A stretch of DNA of 64,000 nucleotides from Hamadaea sp013361475 (GTDB lineage: Bacteria > Actinomycetota > Actinomycetes > Mycobacteriales > Micromonosporaceae): positions 1-64,000 of the forward strand of contig NZ_JBFAHM010000005.1 of NCBI RefSeq assembly GCF_040654195.1, read 5' to 3'. The position numbers and the translations under genes are program-made. Shown one piece after another: positions 42,520 to 52,111 of this stretch; position 1 is the stretch's first letter, and the number at the start of each line of letters is the position of its first letter. Under the pieces are notes generated by a model. That model was not told where the DNA came from and made no database searches. It saw only the letters and a list, made by a program, of their open reading frames with translations.

Positions 42520-42580
42520 CTCCCCATCCAATCGTTTCAGCCGGTTGAAGCAACGTTCCACGGCGCGGCGTCGCCACTGC
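42520..42580 (-). pseudogene. possible IS5-type transposase remnant
   Basis: On the minus strand a short stretch reads QWRRRAVERCFNRLKR, typical of the C-terminal part of IS5-family transposases. Before and after it the similarity stops and no full transposase or inverted repeats are seen. The region 41875-42657 otherwise holds no gene I can support; several overlapping short frames are not convincing. Confidence 0.35.
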
Positions 42581-42657
42581 ATCCCTCTGTTCGAGCCCGG
42601 TGGGGGCCCCGCCCAGAACCTTGAGATCTCCGGCGGTACAACCTGTAGGGCCGATGT

Positions 42658-45600
42658 TCATGCAACCGTGACGCTGATCTGGGACTTGGTGCGGCGCCGG
42701 GTCAGCTTCGACAGGTGGCCATCCTGCTTTAGCCGATTGAGGACCCGCAGGTGATGGGTGTCGTCCGGGAAGCTCGGCGACGCGGTAGGGGTGCCCAGCT
42801 CGGCGTACGGGCTCCCGAGATTCGCCAGGACAGCGATGATCTGGTCCGTCGAGATGGTGTTCCCGAGCTGGGCAACCAGCTCGACCACCAGAGCCGCGTC
42901 GCGGGTCCCTCGGGCGATCCGCTGCAGATGGGCGGGGCTCAGCGGCACCTGGGCCGTCGCGGCGAACCGCCCGGCGGCTCGCAGGGCGTCGTGATGGTCT
43001 GTCGGGACGAACTCATCGAGCCGGGACAAGACGACCTGCCGGGCTGTCTGGCTGATCGAGGAGCTGCCGAGCAACCGGGCCGTCATATTCTCGTCGAGCA
43101 GGGCGGGCGTGACGAAATCGGCAAACTTCGCTGAGCGCTCGATGCCGTATCGCAAGGTCTCCCAGTCGCAGGTGGCGAAGCGCTGGAACAGCTCGGCGGT
43201 GTCGTCGCAGATCTGGTGGCGGAGCAGCTCGCCGAGCAGGCGGCCGTTCTCTGGCTCGACGCGGCTCGCAGCGATCGACTCGGTCAGGCCGACCGTGGCG
43301 ACCAGAGCGGTACGGGTCTCGGGTGCCGGGATCGCCTCCTGGCTGCGAAGGACCGTCACGGCGATCTGCGTCTTTTGCTCGGCGTGTTGATCCGGCTCTC
43401 CGGGGGAAGCGGTGATCGAGCCGGCGCTGACGAGCAGGCTGGCCAGATCGTTGTCGATCTCGCCGGTCTGCTCGACGTATGCGGCGGTGTTGGTCACCGT
43501 CGCAGGGAACCGCCGGGAGCGCGCCAGCGCTGGCCACACCTCCGCGGGTACGTCGGTGAGATGCTCGATCCGGCACTCCACCGCCGCGGCGCGGAAGGCC
43601 CGCTCCGCCAGGCCGGTCTCCCAACCGGCGATCTCCGTGACGACGTCCGTGAAGTTGACGGGATCCGCGACTGTGACCGTGGTGGGCTCGTCGTCTTCGA
43701 CCGCGGCGAGGTAGGCGGCCGGATTGGCGACGCAGTAGCTGTAGACGGTGGGATCGATCGTCCGAACGGTGTCCAGGCTTAGGACCGGTGGATTGTGCAG
43801 CGCGCTGCGCAGGTTCCCCGCGGTGAGGGCGTACATGCTGTCGGCGACGACCAGGACACGTACGGCCTGATCGAGAACGGTCAGGTCGTCGATCTCGACT
43901 CGAGCCTGCGCCAGGAAGGCGACCGCATTGCGTGCCAACGGCTCGTTGACGGGCTGAGTCAGGCAGTTCAGACGAGCGTAGTTGTCTTGGAGATAGGCCG
44001 TCACCTGCTCCGTGATCTGCCGGTCGAGGTTCGGATCGGAGTGCGCGACTCCCTCGTCGACCAGGTCGAGCCGGCGTTCCGCCTGCAGGTCCGGGACCTG
44101 CAGGATCCGGCTCAGCATTGGCGGCCACGTGCTGGATAGTCGCCGGACGGCGTCCGCAGCCTGAGCTCCGTCGCTCAGGTAGGCATGGAGGAAGGTGCGC
44201 TCCGGCGGACCGTCGATCTCGGCGAGGCGGTCGAGGACGGTTTGGGCGCCGGCGTGCTGATTCACCAGCAGGTAGTCCAGGATCTCGATGTTGTAGGCGC
44301 TGTTCAGGTCGAGGAAGTCTGCCTTGGTGTCCCGCAGGACGGCGGCGACGTCGTCCAGCCCATCGAAGGAGTAGTAAGTGTCGGGGACATTGGGCTGCAC
44401 GTGCTGCACGATGAAGTTCATGGCGCGGATGGGGACGCGTTCGCCGTAGTACTGGGCCACGTAGAGAGCGAAGTTCTGATCGATGAAGCCTCGGCGGATC
44501 AGGTCGCGGGCGACCTCGGAGTGGATCGTCTCGCCGAGGAGTTCCTGGAACGTGACCTCTGCGGCGTCGCGGGCGAGGGTGAAGGCGGGGTTCGCGGCGA
44601 GGTCGGCGAAGTCAGCTTTCCGCAGTGCCGCGATCTCGGCGTTCACCGCTTTACGTTCGGCGTCCAGTGCCTGACGTTCGCGGGAGTCCCAGTCGTCCAG
44701 ATCGAGCTCGCCCCGGAAGAGCTCGCGGATGTCGGCCACCGGGATGGGAACCGGCCAGGGTAAGGCGTAGTGCGCCGTGAAGTCTGCAGTCGGCCCATTT
44801 CCATCGGCGATCAGCACGCGCCAGAATTCCACCGTTTCAGCCTCGGCGCGGGCGAACTTTTGGGTGCCGATTGTGTAACTCTCGAGAGAATACTGAAGAT
44901 TGTTTCCGGCGCGTCGGATGACGTCGGCATACCAGTTCAGCCGTTGGCCGAACCGTTCAGGCTTTTCCCTGAGGGCGTGGGCCAATGCCCCGGAGTCGGC
45001 GATCTCGCCGAGCCGGTCGCGGCGCCTCGCGATCGACTGATTCACCAGGTCTCGACTGAGTTTGTAGAGCTTGTCGAGATCGCTGCGACCCAGCGAGACC
45101 TGCTCGAAGTCGCCGAGGTGGACGTTCTTGTAGACCATCATCGCGAAGACCGAGTCAGCGCGTAGCTGGGGCACCCCGTGCTTCGCTGTGATCAAGCGGG
45201 TGGCGAACACGGCGTACTCGTTGCGGATGTTCTTCAGCAGCCGCATGTCGCTGATATGCCGCCCGACCAGGTCCACCAGGTCGGGTGTCACCGGGACGAG
45301 CGCCGGATCAGCCAGCAGCTTGGTAAGTAGGTCACGTGACGTGCGGTGGGTGATGAACGGAACCACCGGTACAACCAAATCGAAGAACTTCGTGCGGTTC
45401 GCCCGCACTGACTCCGCGGAGGCACTGTCGTCCAGCTGTCTAGTGTCGTTGCCCAGCCGCTCGAAGATGCTGTCCTTGAGCGCATAGACGAACCGAATCG
45501 TCCGGCCTCGCGCCGCGTGCGAGGTGTTGAGTAGGGTGTTCAGCTCGCGCAACGCCTCGAAGATGTGCGGGTCGTCGAACCGGTCGAGGTCCTCGAAGAC

Positions 45601-46308
45601 GACGACGTCGAACTTCGTCGACTCGAAGAAGTAGACGATCTCGTCGAGATACTTGTCGAAATAGCTGACCTCTTTTGCCCCGAGCGCGACGGTTGCCCCA
45701 GCGGCAGACACCGAGGAGACGACCCGGTCGTGGACGACCTGCCGGATCCACGTCACCACGGCTACCATCAGCAGCCCGAACAGTAGGAGCGCCCCGGCCC
45801 GCACCGGCCACGGATGGTCCTTGGTGGTGCCGGCCATGCGCGGGAAGAGTCCGAGGAGCAATAGGATCAGCGCGACCACCGCGACCTGCGTCGTTGCGAA
45901 CGCGACGGCCCGGCGCAGGTCCGGCTTGTCGATGCGCCGGAAGTGCGAGCGGGGCAGCACCCGCTGCGGCTGGCTATGCAGCAGTTGTTTGACGAGTTCC
46001 TTCTCGATCCGGTTGGTGATTGATTTCTCCTCCTCGAAAGGCCCGAGGGTCGACAGGGAGAGGTTGAGAACTCGTCCCGTGTGTTGACTAGTAAACGCCT
46101 TCAGGACGCTGGACTTGCCCGCGCCATAGCGACCGGTCAGCGCGATGTTGCGGACGTCCGGGTCCTGCATGGCGGCGGTCAGCCGCACGACGTACTCCTC
46201 GTGCTGCCCCGGCTCGAACTGCGGCGTCAGCGGAAGCAGCGCGATACCATCATCGGCGGACCTGGACGAGTTCCCCCATCCAGCCCGTAGTCGTTCCCAC
46301 CAGCGCAC
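42658..46308 (-). CDS. large YobI-like P-loop NTPase with two membrane segments
   Basis: A 1216-residue protein. Walker A IALTGRYGAGKSSVLKAF lies near residue 60; two adjacent hydrophobic helices follow (ATTQVAVVALILLLLGLFP and GALLLFGLLMVAVVTWI, about residues 135-190); Walker B FDVVVFEDLDRFDDPHIFEAL is near residue 240. The remaining 900 residues are helical without a known domain. The layout is that of KAP/YobI-type membrane-associated STAND-like NTPases found in conflict islands. The GTG at 46308 follows AAGGGGAG; TTG 46335 is an alternative. Confidence 0.78.
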   Translation of the reverse strand: MRWWERLRAGWGNSSRSADDGIALLPLTPQFEPGQHEEYVVRLTAAMQDPDVRNIALTGRYGAGKSSVLKAFTSQHTGRVLNLSLSTLGPFEEEKSITNRIEKELVKQLLHSQPQRVLPRSHFRRIDKPDLRRAVAFATTQVAVVALILLLLGLFPRMAGTTKDHPWPVRAGALLLFGLLMVAVVTWIRQVVHDRVVSSVSAAGATVALGAKEVSYFDKYLDEIVYFFESTKFDVVVFEDLDRFDDPHIFEALRELNTLLNTSHAARGRTIRFVYALKDSIFERLGNDTRQLDDSASAESVRANRTKFFDLVVPVVPFITHRTSRDLLTKLLADPALVPVTPDLVDLVGRHISDMRLLKNIRNEYAVFATRLITAKHGVPQLRADSVFAMMVYKNVHLGDFEQVSLGRSDLDKLYKLSRDLVNQSIARRRDRLGEIADSGALAHALREKPERFGQRLNWYADVIRRAGNNLQYSLESYTIGTQKFARAEAETVEFWRVLIADGNGPTADFTAHYALPWPVPIPVADIRELFRGELDLDDWDSRERQALDAERKAVNAEIAALRKADFADLAANPAFTLARDAAEVTFQELLGETIHSEVARDLIRRGFIDQNFALYVAQYYGERVPIRAMNFIVQHVQPNVPDTYYSFDGLDDVAAVLRDTKADFLDLNSAYNIEILDYLLVNQHAGAQTVLDRLAEIDGPPERTFLHAYLSDGAQAADAVRRLSSTWPPMLSRILQVPDLQAERRLDLVDEGVAHSDPNLDRQITEQVTAYLQDNYARLNCLTQPVNEPLARNAVAFLAQARVEIDDLTVLDQAVRVLVVADSMYALTAGNLRSALHNPPVLSLDTVRTIDPTVYSYCVANPAAYLAAVEDDEPTTVTVADPVNFTDVVTEIAGWETGLAERAFRAAAVECRIEHLTDVPAEVWPALARSRRFPATVTNTAAYVEQTGEIDNDLASLLVSAGSITASPGEPDQHAEQKTQIAVTVLRSQEAIPAPETRTALVATVGLTESIAASRVEPENGRLLGELLRHQICDDTAELFQRFATCDWETLRYGIERSAKFADFVTPALLDENMTARLLGSSSISQTARQVVLSRLDEFVPTDHHDALRAAGRFAATAQVPLSPAHLQRIARGTRDAALVVELVAQLGNTISTDQIIAVLANLGSPYAELGTPTASPSFPDDTHHLRVLNRLKQDGHLSKLTRRRTKSQISVTVA

Positions 46309-46955
46309 GTTCTCCCCTTCCCCGTCACCAGCCAAAGGCTAGAGTAGAGCTGCGGGCGACCCATGCGCGGTTGTTGTCGCCGTCGAGCGGTAACTTTCCG
46401 GACCTCGCCTGCGACACCTAACCAGCTGAACACTGCGCGAGCGACGTCCCGGCAGAGGCGGGTCCGACTTCCAAGCTGGCACCCGAAGGTTGCGGTCGAG
46501 ACTCTCCTGACGCGGAGTCTGAAGCCAATCTGCCTACGGCAGTCGACCGATATGGGATACAGGCTCCTGCCCGCTACACCTGGCCTCGCCGGAGTCCGGT
46601 CTCCGCATTTGCCGCGGACAAGACTCGTCCCGCCTCCGACAGCCGTCACTGTGCGTTGAGCGGTGCGCTGGCCAACGACAGACCTATCTCGCCTCGCCGA
46701 CGGTCGGCACCCGTACTCACGAACATCGGGATCGGTGACTGGTGCCGGAACTCAGCGACATCTGGTGCCGGATGTCATGACCACAGCCACCACCTCCCTG
46801 GTGTCGCCAGCAAAGCGATGTCACCTGATTAGATGGCTAGATTTCCGGCGGCGTACGTGGGCTCTCCATCTCGCTACTATCGGGCGTGGGCACGAACAGG
46901 TGGAGATAGGGAACGGGTGTCGGGGCTCCTCATAGGAGGTAGAAGACCAGCGTGC
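46309..46955. other. intergenic region without a recognised gene
   Basis: About 650 bp between two minus-strand genes. Short frames on both strands lack ribosome sites and family similarity. The GC content is lower than in the host part. It may hold the promoter of the YobI-like gene. Confidence 0.5.
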
Positions 46956-47327
46956 CTACACGCGCAGAAGCGCCTCGTTCTTGTGGACGACGTCACGCAA
47001 CGCGCCTAAGCCGGCATCGGTCGCCTTCGTCATCGCGGAGAGTAGGTCTCGAAGTCCTGCCTCGACTTGCGCGGTGACGGCCTGTGCGTTTTCGTACGCA
47101 TCCTTGGCGGCGGCGTATGCCTCGGGGTCCCTGCGGTTAGCCTCCAGGTGGCCTATCGCACGTTGCGCTTCTTCAACGGCACGGTCTTGCGCCGCTGTCA
47201 GCTGCGCCACCAGGTCGTCCGCGACCGCACTTAACGCCGCCATGTGTATGGTCCCACCTTCGAACCGATGTCGGCTGGCCTCGGCTTCGTCGATCAGCCG
47301 GCGAAGGCGCTCGGCACCTGAGTCCAT
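46956..47327 (-). CDS. small coiled-coil protein of unknown function
   Basis: A 123-residue helical protein: RLRRLIDEAEASRHRF, LVAQLTAAQDRAVEEAQRAIGHLE, AQVEAGLRDLLSAMTK. It may be a type VII-associated helical protein, since it is divergent from the WXG-type operon 168 bp away, but no WXG motif is seen. The ATG at 47327 is preferred; the frame extends to 47393. Confidence 0.6.
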   Translation of the reverse strand: MDSGAERLRRLIDEAEASRHRFEGGTIHMAALSAVADDLVAQLTAAQDRAVEEAQRAIGHLEANRRDPEAYAAAKDAYENAQAVTAQVEAGLRDLLSAMTKATDAGLGALRDVVHKNEALLRV

Positions 47328-47494
47328 TCGGCAAGCATGCCGCATGCAGCGCGTGCGTGCACTGGACAGCTTGCCGGTAGTACTTCTGTGCACCGCATCG
47401 TTGTCGGCCGCCTGCCTTGGTATCCACAGGGCGTCGACACTTCAAGTGACCTCCCCTACACTGACCGCAGTCCATGGGCGGGGAGGCAATGAGC

Positions 47495-47887
47495 ATGGAT
47501 GGGCTACGCGTTGATCTCGGTGCGCTCAGGGCATTCGCCGACGAGCTCGAAGGAAACACCAGCAAAGGGCTGGTGCCAGGAGTAGAGCGTGCGAACCGAG
47601 AGGTCCAGACGGGCGTTCGATTCGGTGCGCGGTCAGTGAGCGGCGAGGTCGAGGCAGCGAAGCAGGCTCTGGCCGCTTCTCTCACCAGAGCGCAAGCCAA
47701 TGCGTTTCGGATGACGGCTGCCACAAACGTCCTCGTGGAGGCGGCTCGCCTCATCGCGGCCCGATACGCGGACGCGGATCTCACTTCAGCCCAGCAGTTG
47801 GCCGGCGTCGAGAAGGTACTCAGCGACGCGGCGCGCAGCGCTCAAGCGCTCTATCCGGTGCCTACTGACAATGGGGACGTGGCATGA
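47495..47887 (+). CDS. type VII secretion-associated helical protein (ESX-1 EspC/WXG-like)
   Basis: A 130-residue helical-hairpin protein: VDLGALRAFADELEGNTSK and AKQALAASLTRAQANAFRMTAATNVLVEAARLIAARYADADL. The pattern is that of EspC/WXG100-like exported proteins of actinobacteria. The ATG at 47495 lies nine bases after GGGGAGG; ATGs at 47474 and 47489 are alternatives. It starts an operon of seven genes with ATGA-type overlaps that ends at 52013. Confidence 0.7.
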   Translation: MDGLRVDLGALRAFADELEGNTSKGLVPGVERANREVQTGVRFGARSVSGEVEAAKQALAASLTRAQANAFRMTAATNVLVEAARLIAARYADADLTSAQQLAGVEKVLSDAARSAQALYPVPTDNGDVA

Positions 47888-49161
47888 CGGCCGCCAGTTC
47901 TTCACCGACCACCCCCATCGGGGCGAGCATCCAGGGCGACTTCACCGGACCGGTCCGCACCGTCTTCTCAGCGCAGCCCGAGTTCCCGACGTGGTGCACT
48001 GACTGGACTGCCTTCGACGTTCCACGGCTATGGGACTCGGTCCGTGACGAGGACGACCCAGCAGCATGGCAGCAGGTCAAAGGCTGGGAGGGCTTGAGCG
48101 AGCTGTTAGCGGATCACCATGACCGCTTGGTTGGACTGCGCGCCGCCCTCGTTTCGGGCTGGGACCCCGCAACGTCGCAAGCCGCCAGCACCTTCGTCGG
48201 CGTCATCGACAGCCTGCTGCTGGCGCTTCGCGAGAACGCCTACGCCCACATGTCGACGGCGCGCGGACTGCACGCTGTGCTGACGACACTCAAGTCGACT
48301 CGCACAACGCTCGCCGATGCCAAGCAGCAGTGGGACAAAGTCACAAATGACTTCTGGCCAGAGTGGTGGGACCACGCGGCGGAAGAGCTCAACACCAAGG
48401 CCCGCGATGAGATGGTGTGTACAGACGCCAGCATTCAGGATGAACGCAAGCGCATCATCGTTGCTGGCCCGTACGACTACGGCGCTCAAATCTCGACTGT
48501 CGATCCGCCGGGTGGCGACCTGACCAAAACAACCGTGACTAAGACCAGCTCTGACGACAGCCGGGCCGCAGGTTCGCCGCGGCCGGCTCCGCCGCCGGTG
48601 CCGGGCTACAACCCGATCGTCGACGGGGACGGACCCACGCTATCGGGTGGGCCAGTGGCTGTGCCAGCGGTGCCAGGTACTCCTATCTCCATGCTGCCAA
48701 TACCGCCCGGCCACCCCGCTGCGCCTATCGGTGGTGCATACTTCCTGCCTGGGCCGGGAATCGGAGCTGGCGGTTCGATCAAGCGGATGCCAATCCCGCC
48801 CGGTATGAACCGAGCAGCCGATGTTGCGCGATCGGTCGCTGCGCGGACGGCCGCCAACTGGGCCGCAGAGGGGCGAAGCGCCATGGGGATCGCGCCGATG
48901 GGCGTCGGCGGCAACGCTACGCCGGCTGCAGGTACTAGCCAACGGGCGCGGCGTCCTGGCGAAATCGAGTGGGAGGTCGCGCGGGGCGTACCGCCGGTTA
49001 TTGGCGATGTGGCGGACCGCGAGGCAATGGAACAGGCTATCGATGATCAGCGCCAGCTTGAGCAGCTCGACGAGGTGTTCGGCGACTGGTTCGCGAGCCT
49101 GGCTTCGCCATGGGTCAGAGACATGAAGCCGAACCTGCCGAACCGGACGGAGCCGTTGTGA
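47884..49161 (+). CDS. large WXG-type/proline-rich protein of the type VII-like operon
   Basis: A 425-residue protein. Residues 1-200 are helical (LVGLRAALVSGWDPATSQAASTFVGVIDSLL, HAVLTTLKSTRTTLADAKQQWD), as in PPE or EspB-like substrates; residues 215-340 are rich in Pro and Gly (PAPPPVPGYNPIVDG, VPAVPGTPISMLPIPPG); a conserved-looking acidic tail follows (DDQRQLEQLDEVFGDWF). The overlap with both neighbours and the mycosin gene downstream support a secreted substrate. Confidence 0.65.
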   Translation: MTAASSSPTTPIGASIQGDFTGPVRTVFSAQPEFPTWCTDWTAFDVPRLWDSVRDEDDPAAWQQVKGWEGLSELLADHHDRLVGLRAALVSGWDPATSQAASTFVGVIDSLLLALRENAYAHMSTARGLHAVLTTLKSTRTTLADAKQQWDKVTNDFWPEWWDHAAEELNTKARDEMVCTDASIQDERKRIIVAGPYDYGAQISTVDPPGGDLTKTTVTKTSSDDSRAAGSPRPAPPPVPGYNPIVDGDGPTLSGGPVAVPAVPGTPISMLPIPPGHPAAPIGGAYFLPGPGIGAGGSIKRMPIPPGMNRAADVARSVAARTAANWAAEGRSAMGIAPMGVGGNATPAAGTSQRARRPGEIEWEVARGVPPVIGDVADREAMEQAIDDQRQLEQLDEVFGDWFASLASPWVRDMKPNLPNRTEPL

Positions 49162-50261
49162 ACGCTGGTCGGCTTGGCAAAGTTGCGGTCCTGGTGCTGG
49201 CTGGCCTGGTTGTTGGGCTCGGGCCGGGCGGACCCTCGGCGTACGCGGCGGACGCTGTCACAGACGGACAGTGGTACGTCAAGGCGCTTCACCTCACCGT
49301 CGCCAACGAGCTCAGCCAGGGCGAGGGCGTCAAGGTAGCGGTCATTGACACCGGCGTCGATGCCACGCATCCAGACATCGCTGGCTCAGTCGTCGCGGGT
49401 ACGGACCTCACCGGTCTTGGCACAAGCGACGGCTTCACCGACGTCGACGGGCACGGCACATCCATGGCCAGCCTGATCGTCGGGCACGGCAGGATCAAGG
49501 GCGTGGCGCCCAAGGCCACGGTTGTGGCAGTTCGCGCCGCGACTGGCCTGAACAGCTCGTCGACCAAGACCGGCGAGGCCGTACGTTGGGCCATCGCGCA
49601 GAAGATCAAGGTTATCTCGATCTCGCAGGCGTACGCGGAAGACGATCTCGTGCTACGGCAGGCCATCGCCGCCGCGGTGGCCGCTGACATCGTCGTGGTG
49701 GCTGGTGCCGGTAACAAGCCGCAAGCCACCCACGTGATGTTTCCCGCTGCGTACACAGGGGTGCTGGCGGTCAGCGGAACCGATGATCAAGGTCAGTTGT
49801 CGTCGAAGTCGGCAACCGGGCCAGAGGTTGTGGTGGCCGCGCCTTCGGACCATGTGAGCGTCGCCTACAAGAGCCACACACGGGTGTCGACGACGGGGAC
49901 CTCGAATTCGACCGCACTCGTTGCCGGGACGGTGGCGTTGCTGCGATCGAAGTATCCGGACGCGAGGGCCGCGGACATCATCGAGATGCTGACGAGTACG
50001 GCGACCGACAAGGGCGCCGCAGGCCGAGATGAGCAGTTCGGCTTTGGCCTGGTCGACCCCGCGGCCGCGCTGCGGAGCAGTTCGCCGGCCACCGCGCCGT
50101 CGGCGAGCAAGACGACATCGGCAAGGACGACTGCGGAAGCGGCACCGCTGTCCGACAGCAGCTTGCCAGTCGGATTGATCGCACTGATTCTTTTCGGACT
50201 TCTGATGCTGGCCATCGTCGCGGTGTTCCTGGTCGTCCGGGCCGTAGGTTGGGGTTCGTGA
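49158..50261 (+). CDS. mycosin-like S8 serine protease
   Basis: A 367-residue subtilase of the type VII secretion system: signal peptide (VAVLVLAGLVVGLG), catalytic Asp in VAVIDTGVDATHPD (about residue 62), His in VDGHGTSMASL (about residue 97) and Ser in STTGTSNSTALVAG (about residue 254), then a Thr/Ser/Pro linker and a C-terminal membrane helix (VGLIALILFGLLMLAIVAVFLVV). Mycosins cleave ESX substrates and are needed for secretion. The GTG at 49158 overlaps the previous stop (GTGA). Confidence 0.92.
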   Translation: MNAGRLGKVAVLVLAGLVVGLGPGGPSAYAADAVTDGQWYVKALHLTVANELSQGEGVKVAVIDTGVDATHPDIAGSVVAGTDLTGLGTSDGFTDVDGHGTSMASLIVGHGRIKGVAPKATVVAVRAATGLNSSSTKTGEAVRWAIAQKIKVISISQAYAEDDLVLRQAIAAAVAADIVVVAGAGNKPQATHVMFPAAYTGVLAVSGTDDQGQLSSKSATGPEVVVAAPSDHVSVAYKSHTRVSTTGTSNSTALVAGTVALLRSKYPDARAADIIEMLTSTATDKGAAGRDEQFGFGLVDPAAALRSSSPATAPSASKTTSARTTAEAAPLSDSSLPVGLIALILFGLLMLAIVAVFLVVRAVGWGS

Positions 50262-50299
50262 GGTGGCGGCTACGGGACGACCGCCTGTGGGGAGGAAGC

Positions 50300-50644
50300 A
50301 TGTCATTTCAGGTTGACCCGGCAGCGCTCCGGCGGGCGGCCGATCTTTATACGGCGCATGTCGGTCAGCTCAGCGCGACCGCTGACTACAACGCCAAGCA
50401 CGGCGCATTTGACTGGACCAACGCCGGCCTCATCATGAAGGCTGCCGACCTCCACAACAACCTCACAGACCTCCTGACGCAGCGTCTTCGCGAGGCCAGC
50501 GAATTGATGCGCCGGAGTGCAGATGGACTCCGGGCGGCTGCAGCGGCGTACGAGCACACGGACGCTTCTGCAGCGGCTCGTCTCGACGCCACCTACCCAG
50601 GCCCCGTTCTGCCGCCATCGTCAGCGCCAGTCGAGGTGCCCTGA
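50300..50644 (+). CDS. WXG100-like small exported protein
   Basis: A 114-residue helical-hairpin protein: FQVDPAALRRAADLYTAHVGQLSATADY then LTDLLTQRLREASELMRRSADGLRAAAAAYEHTDASAA. The YxxxD/E export signal is present as YEHTD near residue 92. GGAGG lies seven bases before the ATG. It overlaps the next gene by ATGA. Such proteins form dimers with a partner from the same operon. Confidence 0.8.
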   Translation: MSFQVDPAALRRAADLYTAHVGQLSATADYNAKHGAFDWTNAGLIMKAADLHNNLTDLLTQRLREASELMRRSADGLRAAAAAYEHTDASAAARLDATYPGPVLPPSSAPVEVP

Positions 50645-51366
50645 TGGACGATCCGACACGGCACCTGGTTGAGCCTTCGCCGCCGGACGACTCCGTCGGG
50701 AACGGCTACGTTAACCCGACGGCTATTCTCGACTACGCCAGTCCGACAGCTTGGCTGAACTCGGCTATCGAAGGGCTGACCGACTTCGATGTCCTCGGCA
50801 CCTTAGTGCAGCCTCTCGCTGGGGACTGGGAGCGTATCGGCAAGTATGGTGACGCTCTGAAGCACATGTCCGAGTGTCTGGGCGAGATGGCAGTTCAGAC
50901 CCAGTCACACGCAAGCGAGCTCACCGCTTCATGGCACGGCAACGCCAGCGACAGCGCTTTCCAGTACTTCTCCAGTACCTCAACGGCCATGTCGCGCTAC
51001 GCTGACCTGCTTGTACATGCCGCCCAGCAGTACAAGGCGTTGGCGTTGGGCGTGTGGCAGGTTGCCGAATCTCTCAAGGGGATCCTGCAGAACCTCTGTG
51101 ACCAGGCGCTGGTGGCGCTCATCGAAATCGCGGCGGGCACTGCCTTGGCAGAGACGGGCGTCGGAGCCGTCGTCGGCTACTCACTGGCGGCGCTGCAGAT
51201 CATGAAGATCGTCGACACGATCGCGGACGCCGGCAAGAAGATCCAGATCGCCTGGATCGCGATCGACCTGTTCTTCAGCACCCTCCTGGGAGTATTCAAG
51301 GAGTTCGGCGATCTCGGCTCCATCCCGACCCCCACGATCGCCTATCACCACCCGATGGTGAGCTGA
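50644..51366 (+). CDS. WXG100-family protein with hydrophobic C-terminal half
   Basis: A 240-residue protein. The WXG element is SWHGNASDSAFQYF (about residue 98) between two long helices, as in WXG100 domains; the second half has LVALIEIAAGTALAETGVGAVVGYSLAAL, a hydrophobic hairpin that could enter membranes. It is the WXG partner expected for the preceding small protein. Confidence 0.82.
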   Translation: MDDPTRHLVEPSPPDDSVGNGYVNPTAILDYASPTAWLNSAIEGLTDFDVLGTLVQPLAGDWERIGKYGDALKHMSECLGEMAVQTQSHASELTASWHGNASDSAFQYFSSTSTAMSRYADLLVHAAQQYKALALGVWQVAESLKGILQNLCDQALVALIEIAAGTALAETGVGAVVGYSLAALQIMKIVDTIADAGKKIQIAWIAIDLFFSTLLGVFKEFGDLGSIPTPTIAYHHPMVS

Positions 51367-51367
51367 C

Positions 51368-51694
51368 ATGGCAGAGTTCAACGTCGAGCAAAACGTCTTC
51401 GAAGACCCGGTAGTCGCCCGCCGGCTGCGTGTGGCGCTGGAACGCCTACAGGCCGGCTCAGATCCGGTACTTCGAGATCTGGCCAAAGACATTCTCGCGG
51501 GCCGGATGCACCCACGAGACATAGCCCACAGCAGCGCGGCTGCCGCAGCGCTCCAGAAGCCGATCGAGCAATACAAGCGCTGGCGAGCGTCGATCTCAGA
51601 CGATGACTTCGCGCTGCTCACGGAGCGAGCGGCTGCTCAGCTCCAGAAGCTCCGCGAGCAGGCCGATCGAGAGGACAACCAACGTGCCGGATGA
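51368..51694 (+). CDS. helical protein of the type VII-like operon
   Basis: A 108-residue, charged, helical protein (VVARRLRVALERLQAG, AQLQKLREQADREDNQ). No family recognised. It begins two bases after the WXG gene stop and overlaps the next gene by 11 bp, so it belongs to the operon; a chaperone or small structural part is possible. Confidence 0.6.
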   Translation: MAEFNVEQNVFEDPVVARRLRVALERLQAGSDPVLRDLAKDILAGRMHPRDIAHSSAAAAALQKPIEQYKRWRASISDDDFALLTERAAAQLQKLREQADREDNQRAG

Positions 51695-52013
51695 CTGGGC
51701 TGCCGTACGATGGCACAAGTTCCGGCGAAGCGTCGCAATTGCCGGAATCGGGCTCTGGCTGTTGCTCGGCGCATTTCCGCTCGTCACAGTAGCCATCTGG
51801 CTGCTACGAGGTGACAAAGTCCAGGCTTCCGCTGGTGAGGTCGCGTTGACCTTGGTCGCACCGGCCGTGATGCAGACCATAAGTCTGGGCTTCGCGATCG
51901 GTGTGCTCCGAACAGGCGATCTGGTCGTATCACGCAGGCTGTGCTGGTGGCAGGTCGCCTGGTTCGCGTGCGGGCTACTCGGGTTCCTCGTCGCCAGCTC
52001 CGCTTATTCGTAA
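51684..52013 (+). CDS. small membrane protein of the type VII-like operon
   Basis: A 109-residue protein with three hydrophobic segments: RSVAIAGIGLWLLLGAFPLVTVAIWLL (positions 51723-51803), VALTLVAPAVMQTISLGFAI and WQVAWFACGLLGFLVAS. It starts at GTG 51684 inside the previous gene. No family recognised. Last gene of the operon. Confidence 0.65.
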   Translation: MPDDWAAVRWHKFRRSVAIAGIGLWLLLGAFPLVTVAIWLLRGDKVQASAGEVALTLVAPAVMQTISLGFAIGVLRTGDLVVSRRLCWWQVAWFACGLLGFLVASSAYS

Positions 52014-52111
52014 GGCTGGATCGATTGGGCGATTGTCGCCCGTGGTGGGTCGGGCCTGGAGCGCAGGCTCGTAGCTGCGGCCTGAGCGGTTGAGGTGGCA
52101 GGCTTACTGGT

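Noticed and set aside
42227..42661. A 144-codon minus-strand frame between GntR and the YobI-like gene
   Set aside because: No coherent motif or ribosome site; the transposase-like stretch nearby is in another frame.
46363..46935. Two plus-strand frames in the gap after the YobI-like gene
   Set aside because: No ribosome site, basic low-complexity composition, no family resemblance.
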